Positions 26,290-35,026 of a DNA stretch of 64,000 bases are shown piece after piece. The number at the start of each line of letters is the position of its first letter. Within the stretch, counting starts at the first letter, position 1. A program made the position numbers and the translations under genes. The notes under the pieces were generated by a model that was not told where the DNA came from, ran no database searches, and saw only the letters and a list, made by a program, of their open reading frames with translations. The DNA comes from Tenacibaculum todarodis (GTDB lineage Bacteria > Bacteroidota > Bacteroidia > Flavobacteriales > Flavobacteriaceae), in NCBI RefSeq assembly GCF_001889045.1, contig NZ_CP018155.1:1173001-1237000 (forward strand), read 5' to 3'.

Positions 26290-26410
26290 AAGCTATTTCC
26301 TGCTTTTCACTGTATCTTTTCTTCATTCTTCAGAAAAGGATGCCGTTGCAATCAGGGCTACGCTTTTTTGCTAACGTTCTGTCATTGCGAAGTTTACTTT
26401 TTTGTAAACT
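26287..26410 (-). repeat. Interspersed repeat, type B, with a trailing GTCATTGCGAAG segment
   Basis: On the minus strand this reads ...tagccctgattgcaacggcatcc, a cttttc/gaaaag hairpin, then gtgaaaagcaggaaatagcttc. It starts at the uvrA stop. Bases 26349-26408 match 34904-34962 at all but a few positions (cagggcta..gc..tttgctaacgttctgtcattgcgaag...). A further type B copy in the other orientation is at 38308-38385. Confidence 0.7.
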
Positions 26411-26460
26411 GTGGCATTCACATAAATCAAGTTTCAACTTAACACAAAAATGCACAACAA

Positions 26461-26498
26461 TAAAAAAGCCACTCAGTTTTTAAACTGAGCAGCTTTTC
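26461..26498 (-). terminator. Terminator of the hmuY/receptor operon
   Basis: Minus-strand stem gctgctcagttt/aaactgagtggc followed by six T; 41 bp beyond the hmuY stop. Confidence 0.8.
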
Positions 26499-26538
26499 AC
26501 AACAAAAATTAAACATATAATTCAATAACTTATGATGA

Positions 26539-27162
26539 TTATTGAAAATCTTTATCTCCTACATTAGGATTGTAGACATAGTTAAATGTGTAATATCTAG
26601 AATCGCTCGTTGCATCTTGATCTTTGTAATAGCTTAAAATTTCCATTTTAGCATAATTACCATCAACAGTTTTTACAACAATTATTTTACCTGCAATTGG
26701 GTTAATAGCGTGTGTTGGAGCTCCCGCATATGTATACCAACCACTTCCACTTCCAGAGGCTAAAGCATAACTTCCTGCTGCATCTTGTTTAAAATTAGCA
26801 GCTTCTGGTGCAATAGAAATATCGGAAAATGTTCCAGTTTCTAATGTTAAAGAAGCATCTCCAGATCTTATTGGTTCATCAACTAAACCACCAACTTCAA
26901 CACCTCCGTTTACTAAAATAGTTGTACCTCTAAATGCCAAATCCCAACTATCATCAGTAACAACAGTTCCAGTTTTAAAGCTAAATTTTGTAAATTCTCC
27001 AGCAGTTGCAGGCGGATTTACAGTGTAATCTGTAGTTTGCGGAGCATGTAAGTTTTTTACTTCTTTAAAAACCACAGGTTCTGTAACTGTATTGTCATCA
27101 TCACTACAAGATGTAAATATCATTGAAGAAACTACTGCTAGTGTTAAAATTATTTTTTTCAT
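26539..27162 (-). CDS. hmuY: HmuY-family heme-binding lipoprotein
   Basis: A 207-residue outer-membrane or surface lipoprotein: signal MKKIILTLAVVSSMIFTSC with lipobox FTSC, then an Asp-rich mature start. The HmuY pattern is clear: GEFTKFSFKTG..., DDSWDLAFRGTTILVNGG, SGWYTYAG, INPIAGKIIVVKTVDGNYAKMEILSYYKD and RYYTFNYVYNP at the C-terminus. In Porphyromonas HmuY captures heme and passes it to the TonB-dependent receptor HmuR. Here it lies 43 bp downstream of the receptor gene on the same strand, giving the same partnership in reverse order. The ligands for heme cannot be fixed by eye. Confidence 0.88.
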   Translation of the reverse strand: MKKIILTLAVVSSMIFTSCSDDDNTVTEPVVFKEVKNLHAPQTTDYTVNPPATAGEFTKFSFKTGTVVTDDSWDLAFRGTTILVNGGVEVGGLVDEPIRSGDASLTLETGTFSDISIAPEAANFKQDAAGSYALASGSGSGWYTYAGAPTHAINPIAGKIIVVKTVDGNYAKMEILSYYKDQDATSDSRYYTFNYVYNPNVGDKDFQ

Positions 27163-27205
27163 TTTAAATTGATTTTAATTATTACTTATTTGATTATTAT
27201 TTATT

Positions 27206-29275
27206 TTAAAAATTGAATTGAATTCTTCCGTAGTAAGTTCTTCCTAACTGTAAAGCAGCATCATTATTAAGAAAAGCTTGTTTTGTAGCATTAGACTCAC
27301 CTTTTTCATCTAATAAATTATCAATTCCAAATTGTACTTTTAACAAGCTAAATAGTTTCTTTTCAATAGCAGTATTTAGAGTAATATTTCCCGAAACAAA
27401 ATCATCATATTCATCTATTACTCCTTGACTATTATTGGTGTCATAAAGCGCATATTTACTTCTATAAATTGCTCTAAGATTTGCCGAAAAGCGATGTTCA
27501 AAATTTTGATAATATAATTTTGCATTTGCCATGTGTTTAGATCTATTTGGCAAACCAAAATAATTATCTATGGTAAGTTTTTCTGAAGGTGAAGTTGGCG
27601 TTCTTCTAATAAAAATTTGATTACTTTTTATTAATGCTTCTTCCTCTTTATCTTTTGCTTCTAAGAACTGATAACCTGCAATAAACCTAAAATTATCATC
27701 AATTTTATAGTTTGCATCCAACTCAAAGCCTTGCGTATAAACTTTATCTCTATTCTCGTAAGTAAAAACTCTTGTTCCGGCTGGTAAATTAAAGTTCAAC
27801 GGATTTATTTGTGTATCAAAAGTGTTTATTAAATCTTCAATATCATTTCTAAATACATTGATATTTATTGCTAAATTATTGATTGGCTTCAACTCAAAAC
27901 CAAGGTTAAAACCAACAGAGTTTTCTGGATTTAAATCTGTATCAAATTGCTGTACTTCGGGTAAATTTCCATACAATTCATGCAGGGTTTTTATACCAAA
28001 AACAACATATCCACTTGCTGTATTTCGGAAATTAAAATACAGCTGACGAAAATCTGGAGCTTTAAATCCATAACCAACAGATGCTTTTGTTGCTAACCAA
28101 TTATTAACAACATATCTTGTTGATATTTTAGGGCTAAATGCCGATTTATATTGACTATGATTATCGAATCTAGCGCCAATTATTACATTTAATTTTGAAG
28201 TTGGATTATAATCTAGTTGCCCAAAAACATATTGAGAATCAAACTTCTCTTTTTTTAAGAAATCGCTTCTATCTACTTCTTCAAAAGAAGCTCCAACACC
28301 TACAATTGCATCTAATTTTCCTATTGAAAATTGCGATCTTATCTCTGGTCTTATTAATGTTTGATTAAATGTAGAAACTTCTAATTCGGTTTCGCTTTTT
28401 GTATTAAAATCGGTAACATAAAACGTGTAATCCAGGTTCCATTTATCAGAAACTTTATGATTTAAATCCACATTAACACTCCAATCTTTTTGGTTATTTT
28501 GCTCCGTTAAATTGCCTTGATTTTCTTCAAAAAAACGAGTTGAAACAGTAGTTTTAAGCTTGTCTGTAAAATCATATAAAACTTTAAAATTACCGGTATA
28601 GTTTTCGTGTCCATTTGTGGTTTTAAAACTTGTTTGTGGAGATAAATCAAAACCAGCACTAGAATTCGTATTTATACCTGCATTAATACCTAATTTATCT
28701 TTTTTGTAAACTAAATTAGCATTCATATCTAACTCATTTTTTGCGCCACCTCGAGCCAAAAACTGTAAACTTCCCTTTAAAACATCATGTTTTGGCTTTT
28801 CTGTAATTATATTTATAACACCTCCAATAGCGTCCGATCCGTATAAAGAAGAAGACGGACCTTTAACAATTTCAATTTGTTTTATATTATTTACACTTAT
28901 TCTATCTAAGTCAATATTTCCACTTCTTTTACCAACTAACGGAACACCATCAATTAGAATTAATGTGTATTCTGCATCTAAACCTTGCATTTGTACACCA
29001 TTAAATCCACCAAAATCAGAAGCTGTAGTAATTCCTGTTTGTTCTATTAAAATATCACTTAAACGAACCGAACCCGATTGCTGAATTTGTTTTTTCGATA
29101 TTAAAGTTACCGGCATTGGTACAGAAGATAATTGTCTTACTGTTCTTGTTGCGGTTACTATTACTTCATCTAGCTTATTATTTTTTATTGAATCCTTTTG
29201 CTTTTCATTTTTTTGTGAAAAAGCAACGGAAGTAAAAAATATGGCAACTAGTACAACTCTTCTATTTAGAAACAT
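27206..29275 (-). CDS. TonB-dependent outer-membrane receptor, heme-type
   Basis: A 689-residue outer-membrane receptor: signal peptide (residues 1-20), TonB-box-like LDEVIVTATRTVRQLSS, plug domain with LSDILIEQTGITT, VQMQGLDAEYTLILIDGVPL and VKGPSSSLYGSDAIGGVINII, then a 22-strand barrel ending in GRTYYGRIQFNF with the expected terminal Phe. Members next to HmuY import heme (HmuR/BtuB-like); vitamin B12 is the main alternative for this plug type. The operon partner hmuY and the divergent DUF6607/DUF2271/PepSY genes favour heme. Promoter with TTG and TATATTTG elements directly upstream. Confidence 0.92.
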   Translation of the reverse strand: MFLNRRVVLVAIFFTSVAFSQKNEKQKDSIKNNKLDEVIVTATRTVRQLSSVPMPVTLISKKQIQQSGSVRLSDILIEQTGITTASDFGGFNGVQMQGLDAEYTLILIDGVPLVGKRSGNIDLDRISVNNIKQIEIVKGPSSSLYGSDAIGGVINIITEKPKHDVLKGSLQFLARGGAKNELDMNANLVYKKDKLGINAGINTNSSAGFDLSPQTSFKTTNGHENYTGNFKVLYDFTDKLKTTVSTRFFEENQGNLTEQNNQKDWSVNVDLNHKVSDKWNLDYTFYVTDFNTKSETELEVSTFNQTLIRPEIRSQFSIGKLDAIVGVGASFEEVDRSDFLKKEKFDSQYVFGQLDYNPTSKLNVIIGARFDNHSQYKSAFSPKISTRYVVNNWLATKASVGYGFKAPDFRQLYFNFRNTASGYVVFGIKTLHELYGNLPEVQQFDTDLNPENSVGFNLGFELKPINNLAININVFRNDIEDLINTFDTQINPLNFNLPAGTRVFTYENRDKVYTQGFELDANYKIDDNFRFIAGYQFLEAKDKEEEALIKSNQIFIRRTPTSPSEKLTIDNYFGLPNRSKHMANAKLYYQNFEHRFSANLRAIYRSKYALYDTNNSQGVIDEYDDFVSGNITLNTAIEKKLFSLLKVQFGIDNLLDEKGESNATKQAFLNNDAALQLGRTYYGRIQFNF

Positions 29276-29291
29276 TCTTAATAATTTTTGG

Positions 29292-29318
29292 CAAATATAT
29301 ATCCTTATTTTAATTCAA
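29292..29318 (-). promoter_or_regulatory. Promoter of the heme receptor operon
   Basis: -7 box TATATTTG (29292-29299) and a -33 TTG (29316-29318) 16 bases upstream, close to the flavobacterial TTG/TAnnTTTG layout; 16 bases before the receptor ATG. Confidence 0.6.
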
Positions 29319-29333
29319 TCTAAATAAAAGTTA

Positions 29334-29341
29334 TATTTTTG
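29334..29341 (+). promoter_or_regulatory. Candidate -7 box TATTTTTG for the DUF6607 operon
   Basis: TAnnTTTG match 31 bases before the ATG at 29373, in the 97-bp divergent region shared with the receptor. The two -7 boxes lie about 35 bp apart, so a single regulator could control both. Confidence 0.5.
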
Positions 29342-29372
29342 TCAAAAATTTTAAAACTATAAAAATCATAAA

Positions 29373-30269
29373 ATGAAAAAATTAATTTTTAGTACGTTAA
29401 TCTTATTGGTTACTATTTCTCTGAATGCACAAAAGAAAAAAGACAGAGAAGCAATAAAAGAAATGTGTGGCTGTTTTGAGGTAACTTTTAACTTTGCGGA
29501 AACTTTTAACACTAGCAAAGACTCTTTATACAAAGCTTCTAAAACAAAACTTTCTAAAGGTTTAGAATGGGCGCAATTAATAGAAGATGATAAAAATAAA
29601 ATTTCAATTCAACATCTATTACAAGTTGGTAGTCCTGCAAAACCACATATTGTAAAACATTGGAGACAAGATTGGATGTATCAAAATCTTGATTTTTATA
29701 TGTTTAACGGCGATAATAATTGGTTATATAAAAACAAAACTAAGGCTGATGTAAAAAACCAGTGGACACAAAAAGTATATCAAGTAGATGACAGTCCACG
29801 TTACGAAGGTTCTGGAACTTGGGTACATGTAGATGGAAAAAGTTATTGGGAAAATACAACCGATGCACCTTTACCAAGAAGAGAATATACTAAAAGAAGC
29901 GATTATAATGTAACTGAAAGAGGAAACCGACATGAAATTACTAATTACGGTTGGTTACATGATCAAGACAATAAAAAAATCATTAGAAAAGAAGGCGCAA
30001 AAGATGTTGTTTTAGCTTACGAAAAAGGTTATAACACGTATGTAAAAGTACCAGATGCTCGTTGTAAAGCTGCTAAAGATTGGTGGACTAAAAATGAACC
30101 AAAATGGCAATTAGTAAGAAATAAATGGACTACAGTTTTTGAAAGAAACCAAGATCTTACATTAGAAAAAAAGGTTGATAATAAACTATTATTCAAGCAA
30201 TTATTTTCTGATGAAATTAAATCAGAAACAGAAATTAGTGAGGTAATTGAATCATTTGTAAAAAAATAA
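29373..30269 (+). CDS. DUF6607 exported protein
   Basis: A 298-residue exported protein (signal residues 1-19). The mature part has EMCGCFEVTFNFAETF, KPHIVKHWRQDWMYQN, YEGSGTWVHVDGKSYWEN and DAPLPRREYTKRSDYNVTERGNRHEIT, which I recall as DUF6607. Rich in Trp, Lys and Asp, with a Cys pair (C-G-C) near the mature N-terminus. Function is not known; it leads the rightward operon opposite the heme receptor, and the next gene starts after five bases. A role in heme handling is inferred from location only. Confidence 0.85.
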   Translation: MKKLIFSTLILLVTISLNAQKKKDREAIKEMCGCFEVTFNFAETFNTSKDSLYKASKTKLSKGLEWAQLIEDDKNKISIQHLLQVGSPAKPHIVKHWRQDWMYQNLDFYMFNGDNNWLYKNKTKADVKNQWTQKVYQVDDSPRYEGSGTWVHVDGKSYWENTTDAPLPRREYTKRSDYNVTERGNRHEITNYGWLHDQDNKKIIRKEGAKDVVLAYEKGYNTYVKVPDARCKAAKDWWTKNEPKWQLVRNKWTTVFERNQDLTLEKKVDNKLLFKQLFSDEIKSETEISEVIESFVKK

Positions 30270-30274
30270 TTTAA

Positions 30275-31765
30275 ATGAAATCATTAAAACTAATCGTACT
30301 ATTTAGCTTATTGCTTTTAAGTTCTATAGCAACTGCTCAAAATTCAAATATTTTCTTGAAAAGAAATTTCTGGAAAACTAATCCTACTATTGAGCAAATT
30401 GAACAAAAAATTAAAGATGGAAATAATGCTACAAAACTAAACAGAGCTGGTTTTGATGCAATTGTATACGCTTTATTGGAAAATGCCAACGAGAATGTAA
30501 TTAAACACTTGTTAACCAAAGAAGGTAATAGCGTAAATAAATTAACACATGACGGTAGAACCTATATCTTTTGGGCAGCTTATAAAAACAATATTGCTAT
30601 TGTAAAACATTTATTAGCAAAAGGTGCCAAAACTGATGTTATTGATGACAAAGGATATTCAATTTTAAACTTTACTGCTGCTGCAGGAGTTGAAAATACT
30701 GACCTTTATGATCTTTTAATAAAACATGGAGCTAATGTTGTAAAAGACAAAACACCAAAAGGTGCAGATGCTTTGTTGTTGATTACTCCAAACTTAAAAG
30801 ATTTCACTGTTGTAGATTATTTTATCAATAAAGGTTTAGATCTAAAAACTACTGATAAAAATGGAAACGGTGCATTTAACTATACTGCTCAAAAAGGTAA
30901 TAAAGAAATGCTTGAATTACTTATTCAAAAAGGGTTGCCGTATAAATCATTGAACAAAAATGGAGGAAACGCAATGTTGTTTGCAACACTAGGTTCTCGA
31001 AGTGGTTATAACTCTTTAGATTTTTTCAACTATTTAGAAGGTTTAGGAATTACTCCGAATATTACCAATAATGAAGGTAAAACTCCATTGCACAATTTAG
31101 CTTACAGTAATAAAGATTTAGCAACTTTAAACTATTTTATCGATAAAGGAGTTGATGTAAATCAAGCTGATAAAGAAGGAAATACGGCTTTATTAAATGC
31201 GGTTTCTCGTAATTCTTTTGAAGTAATTAAACTGCTAGCTTCAAAAACTACAAATATCAATCACGTCAATAAAAATGGGCAATCTGCTTTAACTAAAGCC
31301 TTACGAAATAACGTTAATATTGTAGAATTCTTATTAAAAAAAGGTGCAGATGTTTCAATCATTGATTCTAAAGGAAATAATTTAGGGTATTATGTATTCA
31401 ACACTTTCAATCCTAAAAACGAAAAAGAATTTCAACAAAAAGTAAACCTTTTAAAAGCAAAAGGATTACAAGTTGATAAGCCACAAAAAAACGGAAATAC
31501 CTTGTTTCATTTAGCGGTTGAAAAACAAAGTTTAGCAATGCTAAAGTATATTGAAAAGTATAAAATCAATATCAATGCAAAAAATAGTGAAGGTTTAACT
31601 GCTTTGCAAAAAGCTGTTATGACTGCAAAAAACGATGTAATTATTAAATATTTAATTACAAAAGGTGCAGATAAAGCTGTAAAAACAGATTTTGAAGAAA
31701 CTTTATTCGACCTAGCTAAAGAAAACGAAGCTTTAAAAAATAAAGACATTAATTTTTTAAAATAA
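30275..31765 (+). CDS. Exported ankyrin-repeat protein
   Basis: A 496-residue protein with a signal peptide (residues 1-21), so the repeats are periplasmic. About ten ankyrin repeats fill residues 75-490, for example DGRTYIFWAAYKNNIAIVKH, EGNTALLNAVSRNSFEVIKL, NGQSALTKALRNNVNIVEFL and EGLTALQKAVMTAKND. Ankyrin repeats bind proteins; in some bacteria a periplasmic ankyrin protein supports catalase or heme proteins. Here it lies between DUF6607 and DUF2271 with gaps of five and four bases, so it is plausibly a scaffold for the redox/heme proteins of the operon (inference). Confidence 0.92.
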   Translation: MKSLKLIVLFSLLLLSSIATAQNSNIFLKRNFWKTNPTIEQIEQKIKDGNNATKLNRAGFDAIVYALLENANENVIKHLLTKEGNSVNKLTHDGRTYIFWAAYKNNIAIVKHLLAKGAKTDVIDDKGYSILNFTAAAGVENTDLYDLLIKHGANVVKDKTPKGADALLLITPNLKDFTVVDYFINKGLDLKTTDKNGNGAFNYTAQKGNKEMLELLIQKGLPYKSLNKNGGNAMLFATLGSRSGYNSLDFFNYLEGLGITPNITNNEGKTPLHNLAYSNKDLATLNYFIDKGVDVNQADKEGNTALLNAVSRNSFEVIKLLASKTTNINHVNKNGQSALTKALRNNVNIVEFLLKKGADVSIIDSKGNNLGYYVFNTFNPKNEKEFQQKVNLLKAKGLQVDKPQKNGNTLFHLAVEKQSLAMLKYIEKYKININAKNSEGLTALQKAVMTAKNDVIIKYLITKGADKAVKTDFEETLFDLAKENEALKNKDINFLK

Positions 31766-31769
31766 TTTG

Positions 31770-32243
31770 ATGAAAAAGATAATAGCAATACTTGTAGTAA
31801 TATTCTCAATTACTGCATTTACAACAACAGAAAACGCCAAGTATAAATGTATGATTCAAATGAAGAATTATACAGGTGAAGGCGCTTACATTGTAATTTC
31901 TTTATTAAATCCTGAAGGAAAATACCAAGAAACAATTTACGTGCAAGGAGATGATGAAGAATGGTATCATGATATTACAGAATGGTGGAATTTTCAAGGG
32001 AAAGTTCGTTCGGATATCGATGCAATAACTGGCGCTACAATTAGCGGTGGAAATAGAGCTATTAGCGTTATTGAAATTCCGAATGATAAACTTGATAAAG
32101 GTTATAAAATTAGGTTTGAAACTGCGGTTGAAGATCAAGAATATTATAAAGATGATGTTGAGTTTGAACTTACAACAGAAAATGTAAAAAGTAAAATTGA
32201 AGGAAAAGGTTTTATACGTTACGTTCGCATGATACCACAATAA
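31770..32243 (+). CDS. DUF2271 exported protein with flavinylation-type motif
   Basis: A 157-residue exported protein (signal residues 1-18). It shows the DUF2271 pattern: KYKCMIQMKNYTGEGAYIVI, GKYQETIYVQGDDEEWYHDI, WWNFQGKVRSDIDAITGAT, YKIRFETAVEDQEYYKDDVE. The D84-A-I-T-G-A-T90 segment fits the Dxx(S/T)GA(T/S) motif at which ApbE attaches FMN to Thr in extracytoplasmic flavoproteins. If so, it would be a periplasmic electron carrier partnered with the PepSY reductase encoded 11 bases downstream. ATG at 31770 is preferred to the TTG three bases earlier. No apbE is in the window. Confidence 0.82.
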   Translation: MKKIIAILVVIFSITAFTTTENAKYKCMIQMKNYTGEGAYIVISLLNPEGKYQETIYVQGDDEEWYHDITEWWNFQGKVRSDIDAITGATISGGNRAISVIEIPNDKLDKGYKIRFETAVEDQEYYKDDVEFELTTENVKSKIEGKGFIRYVRMIPQ

Positions 32244-32254
32244 ATCTAACAAAA

Positions 32255-34417
32255 ATGACCATTTCAATTTGGAGATATAGCCATTTAACGTTGGCTATAT
32301 CTTCTTTCCTTTTTATACTAACAGCTGCTGTTACTGGAATAATTTTAGCTTTCGAACCTATTTCGAATCAGTTAAAACCATTTGCCATACAAAATGCTAA
32401 TGAAATCTCTATTTCTAAAACAATTAGCTCTTTAAAGAACGAATACGATGAAATAATTTCTTTAAAAGTTGATCAAAATAATTTCCTAGAAGCTTCCGTA
32501 ATTACAAACGAAGGTAAAAACGAAACCTTTTATGTAAATCCTTTATCAGGAAAAAAAATAGGCGATTTAATTGAAAAATCTCCGCTATTTAAATGGACAA
32601 CAAATTTACATCGTTCTTTATTTTTAAAATCTACCGGGCGTTTTTTAGTTGGTTTCTTTTCTTTTTTACTCTTGCTAATTGCTATAACAGGAAGCATTTT
32701 AATTACTAAAAGACAAGGCGGAATTATACAATTCTTTACCAAAGTTGTAAATGAAGATTTTAAACAATATTACCATGTAATTATTGGGCGGTTTATGCTA
32801 ATTCCAATTCTAATAATTACACTTTCTGGTGTGTATTTATCTTTAGAAAAGTTTTCAGTTTTACCCGAAACTAAAATAAATCATACAATAGATTTTTCTG
32901 AAACTAGTATTGATACAAAAACTCCAATTGAAGATTTTACAGTTTTCAAAAACATAAAACTAGATGAAGTAAAAAGTATTGAATTCCCCTTCTCTAAAGA
33001 TGTTGAAGATTATTTTTTCTTAAAACTACACAACAAAGAACTGATTGTGCATCAATATTCTGGTGAAATTATTAGCGCAAAAAATTTGTCTTGGACACAA
33101 ATTATTTCTGATTGGAGCTTATTTTTACACACAGGTCGTGGTACAATAATTTGGTCTTTAATTTTACTATTGTCTTGTATTGCTATTTTATTTTTTATCT
33201 ATTCTGGTTTTGCAATGACCTTAGAACGAAGAAAAAAAAGCACATTATCTAAAAACAAGTTTAAAAAAGATACTGCAGAAATTATTCTTCTTGTTGGCTC
33301 GGAAACCGGAAGCACATTTAACGTTGCAAACTCATTTTTTGAAGCAATTTTAGCACGTAAAAAAACTGTTTTTATAGATCATTTAAACAACTACACTTCC
33401 TATAAAAATGTAAAACAACTTATTATTTTAACGTCAACGTATGGCGAAGGAGAAGCTCCAATAAACGCTTCTAATTTCCTTAATTTACTACAAAAAACTC
33501 CACAAGAAAATCCAATTAAATACGCTGTTGTTGGTTTTGGATCTCTTGCTTATTCAGATTTTTGTCAATTTGCAATTGAAGTTGACAATGCATTAAAACA
33601 ACATAAAAATTTCACTTCACTCCTACCAATTTGTAAAATAAACAATCAGTCTTTTTCTGATTTTAAAAACTGGAGTTTACAATGGAGTAAAAAAACAAAA
33701 ATAGATTTAGAGTTAAAACAGAAATCTATAAAACTAAAAAATCAGCAAACTTTTAAAGTTGTTGAAAAAACCGATTTAAACTCAGATGATTCTTTTTTAA
33801 TTCGTTTAAAACCAACTAAAAAACTTCAATTTCAATCTGGAGATTTAGTATCCATAACACCAAGTGAAGACAATATTGAACGCTTATATTCTGTAGGAAA
33901 AATAGATAACGACATTTTATTGAGTGTAAAAAAACACCAATTTGGTATTTGTTCAAACCTATTGTTTAATCTTAATAAAGAAGATTATTTAATTGCAAAA
34001 GTTGAAAAGAACAAGCAATTTCATTTTCCAAAAAAAGCCAATGAAACTGTTTTAATTGCAAACGGAACCGGAATTGCGCCTTTTTTAGGCATGTTAAATT
34101 CGGATTCTAAAACTCATTTATTTTGGGGAGGAAGAACCCAAAATTCACTAAAAATGTACGCTCCGTATTTAAAAAACAAAATTATTTATACCGCTTATTC
34201 TCAAGAACAAAATAAAGAATATGTACAAGATTTGGTTTTAAAAGAGCAGCATTTAATTGCTACAGTATTAAAAAACAACGGAACAATTATGATTTGCGGT
34301 TCTGTAAGTATGATGAATGGCGTTTTAAAAACTTTAGAACAAATAACCAAAAACCAACTAAATACACCGTTAAATAAGTTCCAGAAAGTAAATAGAATTA
34401 AAACTGATTGTTATTAG
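32255..34417 (+). CDS. PepSY-transmembrane / flavodoxin / FAD-NADPH reductase fusion
   Basis: A 720-residue inner-membrane reductase. Residues 1-320 form a PepSY-associated transmembrane domain with four main helices (about 12-34, 128-150, 176-198, 296-320) and conserved His in NLHRSLFLKSTGRFLVG and LFLHTGRGTIIW that may bind heme. Residues about 343-480 are flavodoxin-like (LLVGSETGSTFNVANSFFEA, LTSTYGEGEAPINA, VVGFGSLAYSDFC), and the rest is a ferredoxin-NADP-reductase-type FAD/NADPH module (IERLYSVGKI, ANGTGIAPFLGML, MICGSVSMMNGVL). It should move electrons from cytosolic NAD(P)H through FAD, FMN and heme to the periplasm, plausibly to reduce ferric iron or the DUF2271 flavoprotein. Confidence 0.9.
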   Translation: MTISIWRYSHLTLAISSFLFILTAAVTGIILAFEPISNQLKPFAIQNANEISISKTISSLKNEYDEIISLKVDQNNFLEASVITNEGKNETFYVNPLSGKKIGDLIEKSPLFKWTTNLHRSLFLKSTGRFLVGFFSFLLLLIAITGSILITKRQGGIIQFFTKVVNEDFKQYYHVIIGRFMLIPILIITLSGVYLSLEKFSVLPETKINHTIDFSETSIDTKTPIEDFTVFKNIKLDEVKSIEFPFSKDVEDYFFLKLHNKELIVHQYSGEIISAKNLSWTQIISDWSLFLHTGRGTIIWSLILLLSCIAILFFIYSGFAMTLERRKKSTLSKNKFKKDTAEIILLVGSETGSTFNVANSFFEAILARKKTVFIDHLNNYTSYKNVKQLIILTSTYGEGEAPINASNFLNLLQKTPQENPIKYAVVGFGSLAYSDFCQFAIEVDNALKQHKNFTSLLPICKINNQSFSDFKNWSLQWSKKTKIDLELKQKSIKLKNQQTFKVVEKTDLNSDDSFLIRLKPTKKLQFQSGDLVSITPSEDNIERLYSVGKIDNDILLSVKKHQFGICSNLLFNLNKEDYLIAKVEKNKQFHFPKKANETVLIANGTGIAPFLGMLNSDSKTHLFWGGRTQNSLKMYAPYLKNKIIYTAYSQEQNKEYVQDLVLKEQHLIATVLKNNGTIMICGSVSMMNGVLKTLEQITKNQLNTPLNKFQKVNRIKTDCY

Positions 34418-34428
34418 AATTTAAAACA

Positions 34429-34782
34429 ATGTGTAAAAAATATAAAATAATATCTAGTGTTAAAAACGGAGAATTATCAGTTTGTAAAGGCTGTAAAAAT
34501 TACAATCTAATATTTAATAACATATTTTTTCAGTTTAATAAAGAGCAACTAAATATGTTTAAAGAATACATCTCTAAATTAGACACAGATTATTGGCTAG
34601 AACATGGTGCAAATAACACACAAAAAAGAAAAATACCTGTTACAACTTTTCATCAGAATTTAATTTTAGTCTTTACCAATCAAGAAATTGAAGAATTAAA
34701 AATTCTTTTAGACATTAATAAAGCCAAAACTACCCGAATAATTTCAATTACAGATATTGATTATAATCTAATCTTAAATTAA
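34429..34782 (+). CDS. Small cytoplasmic protein, DUF6686-like
   Basis: A 117-residue protein without signal peptide. The N-terminal MCKKYKII...LSVCKGCKNYNLIFNNIFFQF with Cys at 2, 20 and 23 and the later FTNQEIEELKILLDINK recall the DUF6686 family. A C-x2-C pair suggests metal or redox chemistry but is unproven. The ATG at 34429, 11 bases after the reductase stop, is chosen over a TTG at 34408 that overlaps that gene. Last gene of the heme/iron operon; an interspersed repeat follows. Confidence 0.78.
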   Translation: MCKKYKIISSVKNGELSVCKGCKNYNLIFNNIFFQFNKEQLNMFKEYISKLDTDYWLEHGANNTQKRKIPVTTFHQNLILVFTNQEIEELKILLDINKAKTTRIISITDIDYNLILN

Positions 34783-34795
34783 AATTTATTTTTTT

Positions 34796-34962
34796 TGAAG
34801 CTGTTTCCTGCTTTCCACTATATCTTTTATTTCTGTCATTCCTGCTAAGGCAGGAATGTCAAAAATAAAAGGTTAAGAATATCAACAGTTATTCGAACGG
34901 TTTCAATCAGGGCTAAGCTTGTTTGCTAACGTTCTGTCATTGCGAAGTTTACTTTTTTGTAA
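34796..34962 (-). repeat. Interspersed repeat cluster (type B fragment, attcctgc hairpin, GTCATTGCGAAG)
   Basis: On the minus strand: a type B end (gatatagtggaaagcaggaaacagcttc), interrupted by the hairpin cattcctgctaaggcaggaatg (34840-34858 region) and unique sequence, then a segment matching 26349-26408. It looks like a type B element into which another small palindrome has been inserted. This accounts for the gap of 244 bp. Confidence 0.65.
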
Positions 34963-35026
34963 TATATAAATTTCGGAAGTGGAATTTCATAATTAAAATA
35001 AAATTAATACATTTAGAAAAAAAGCA

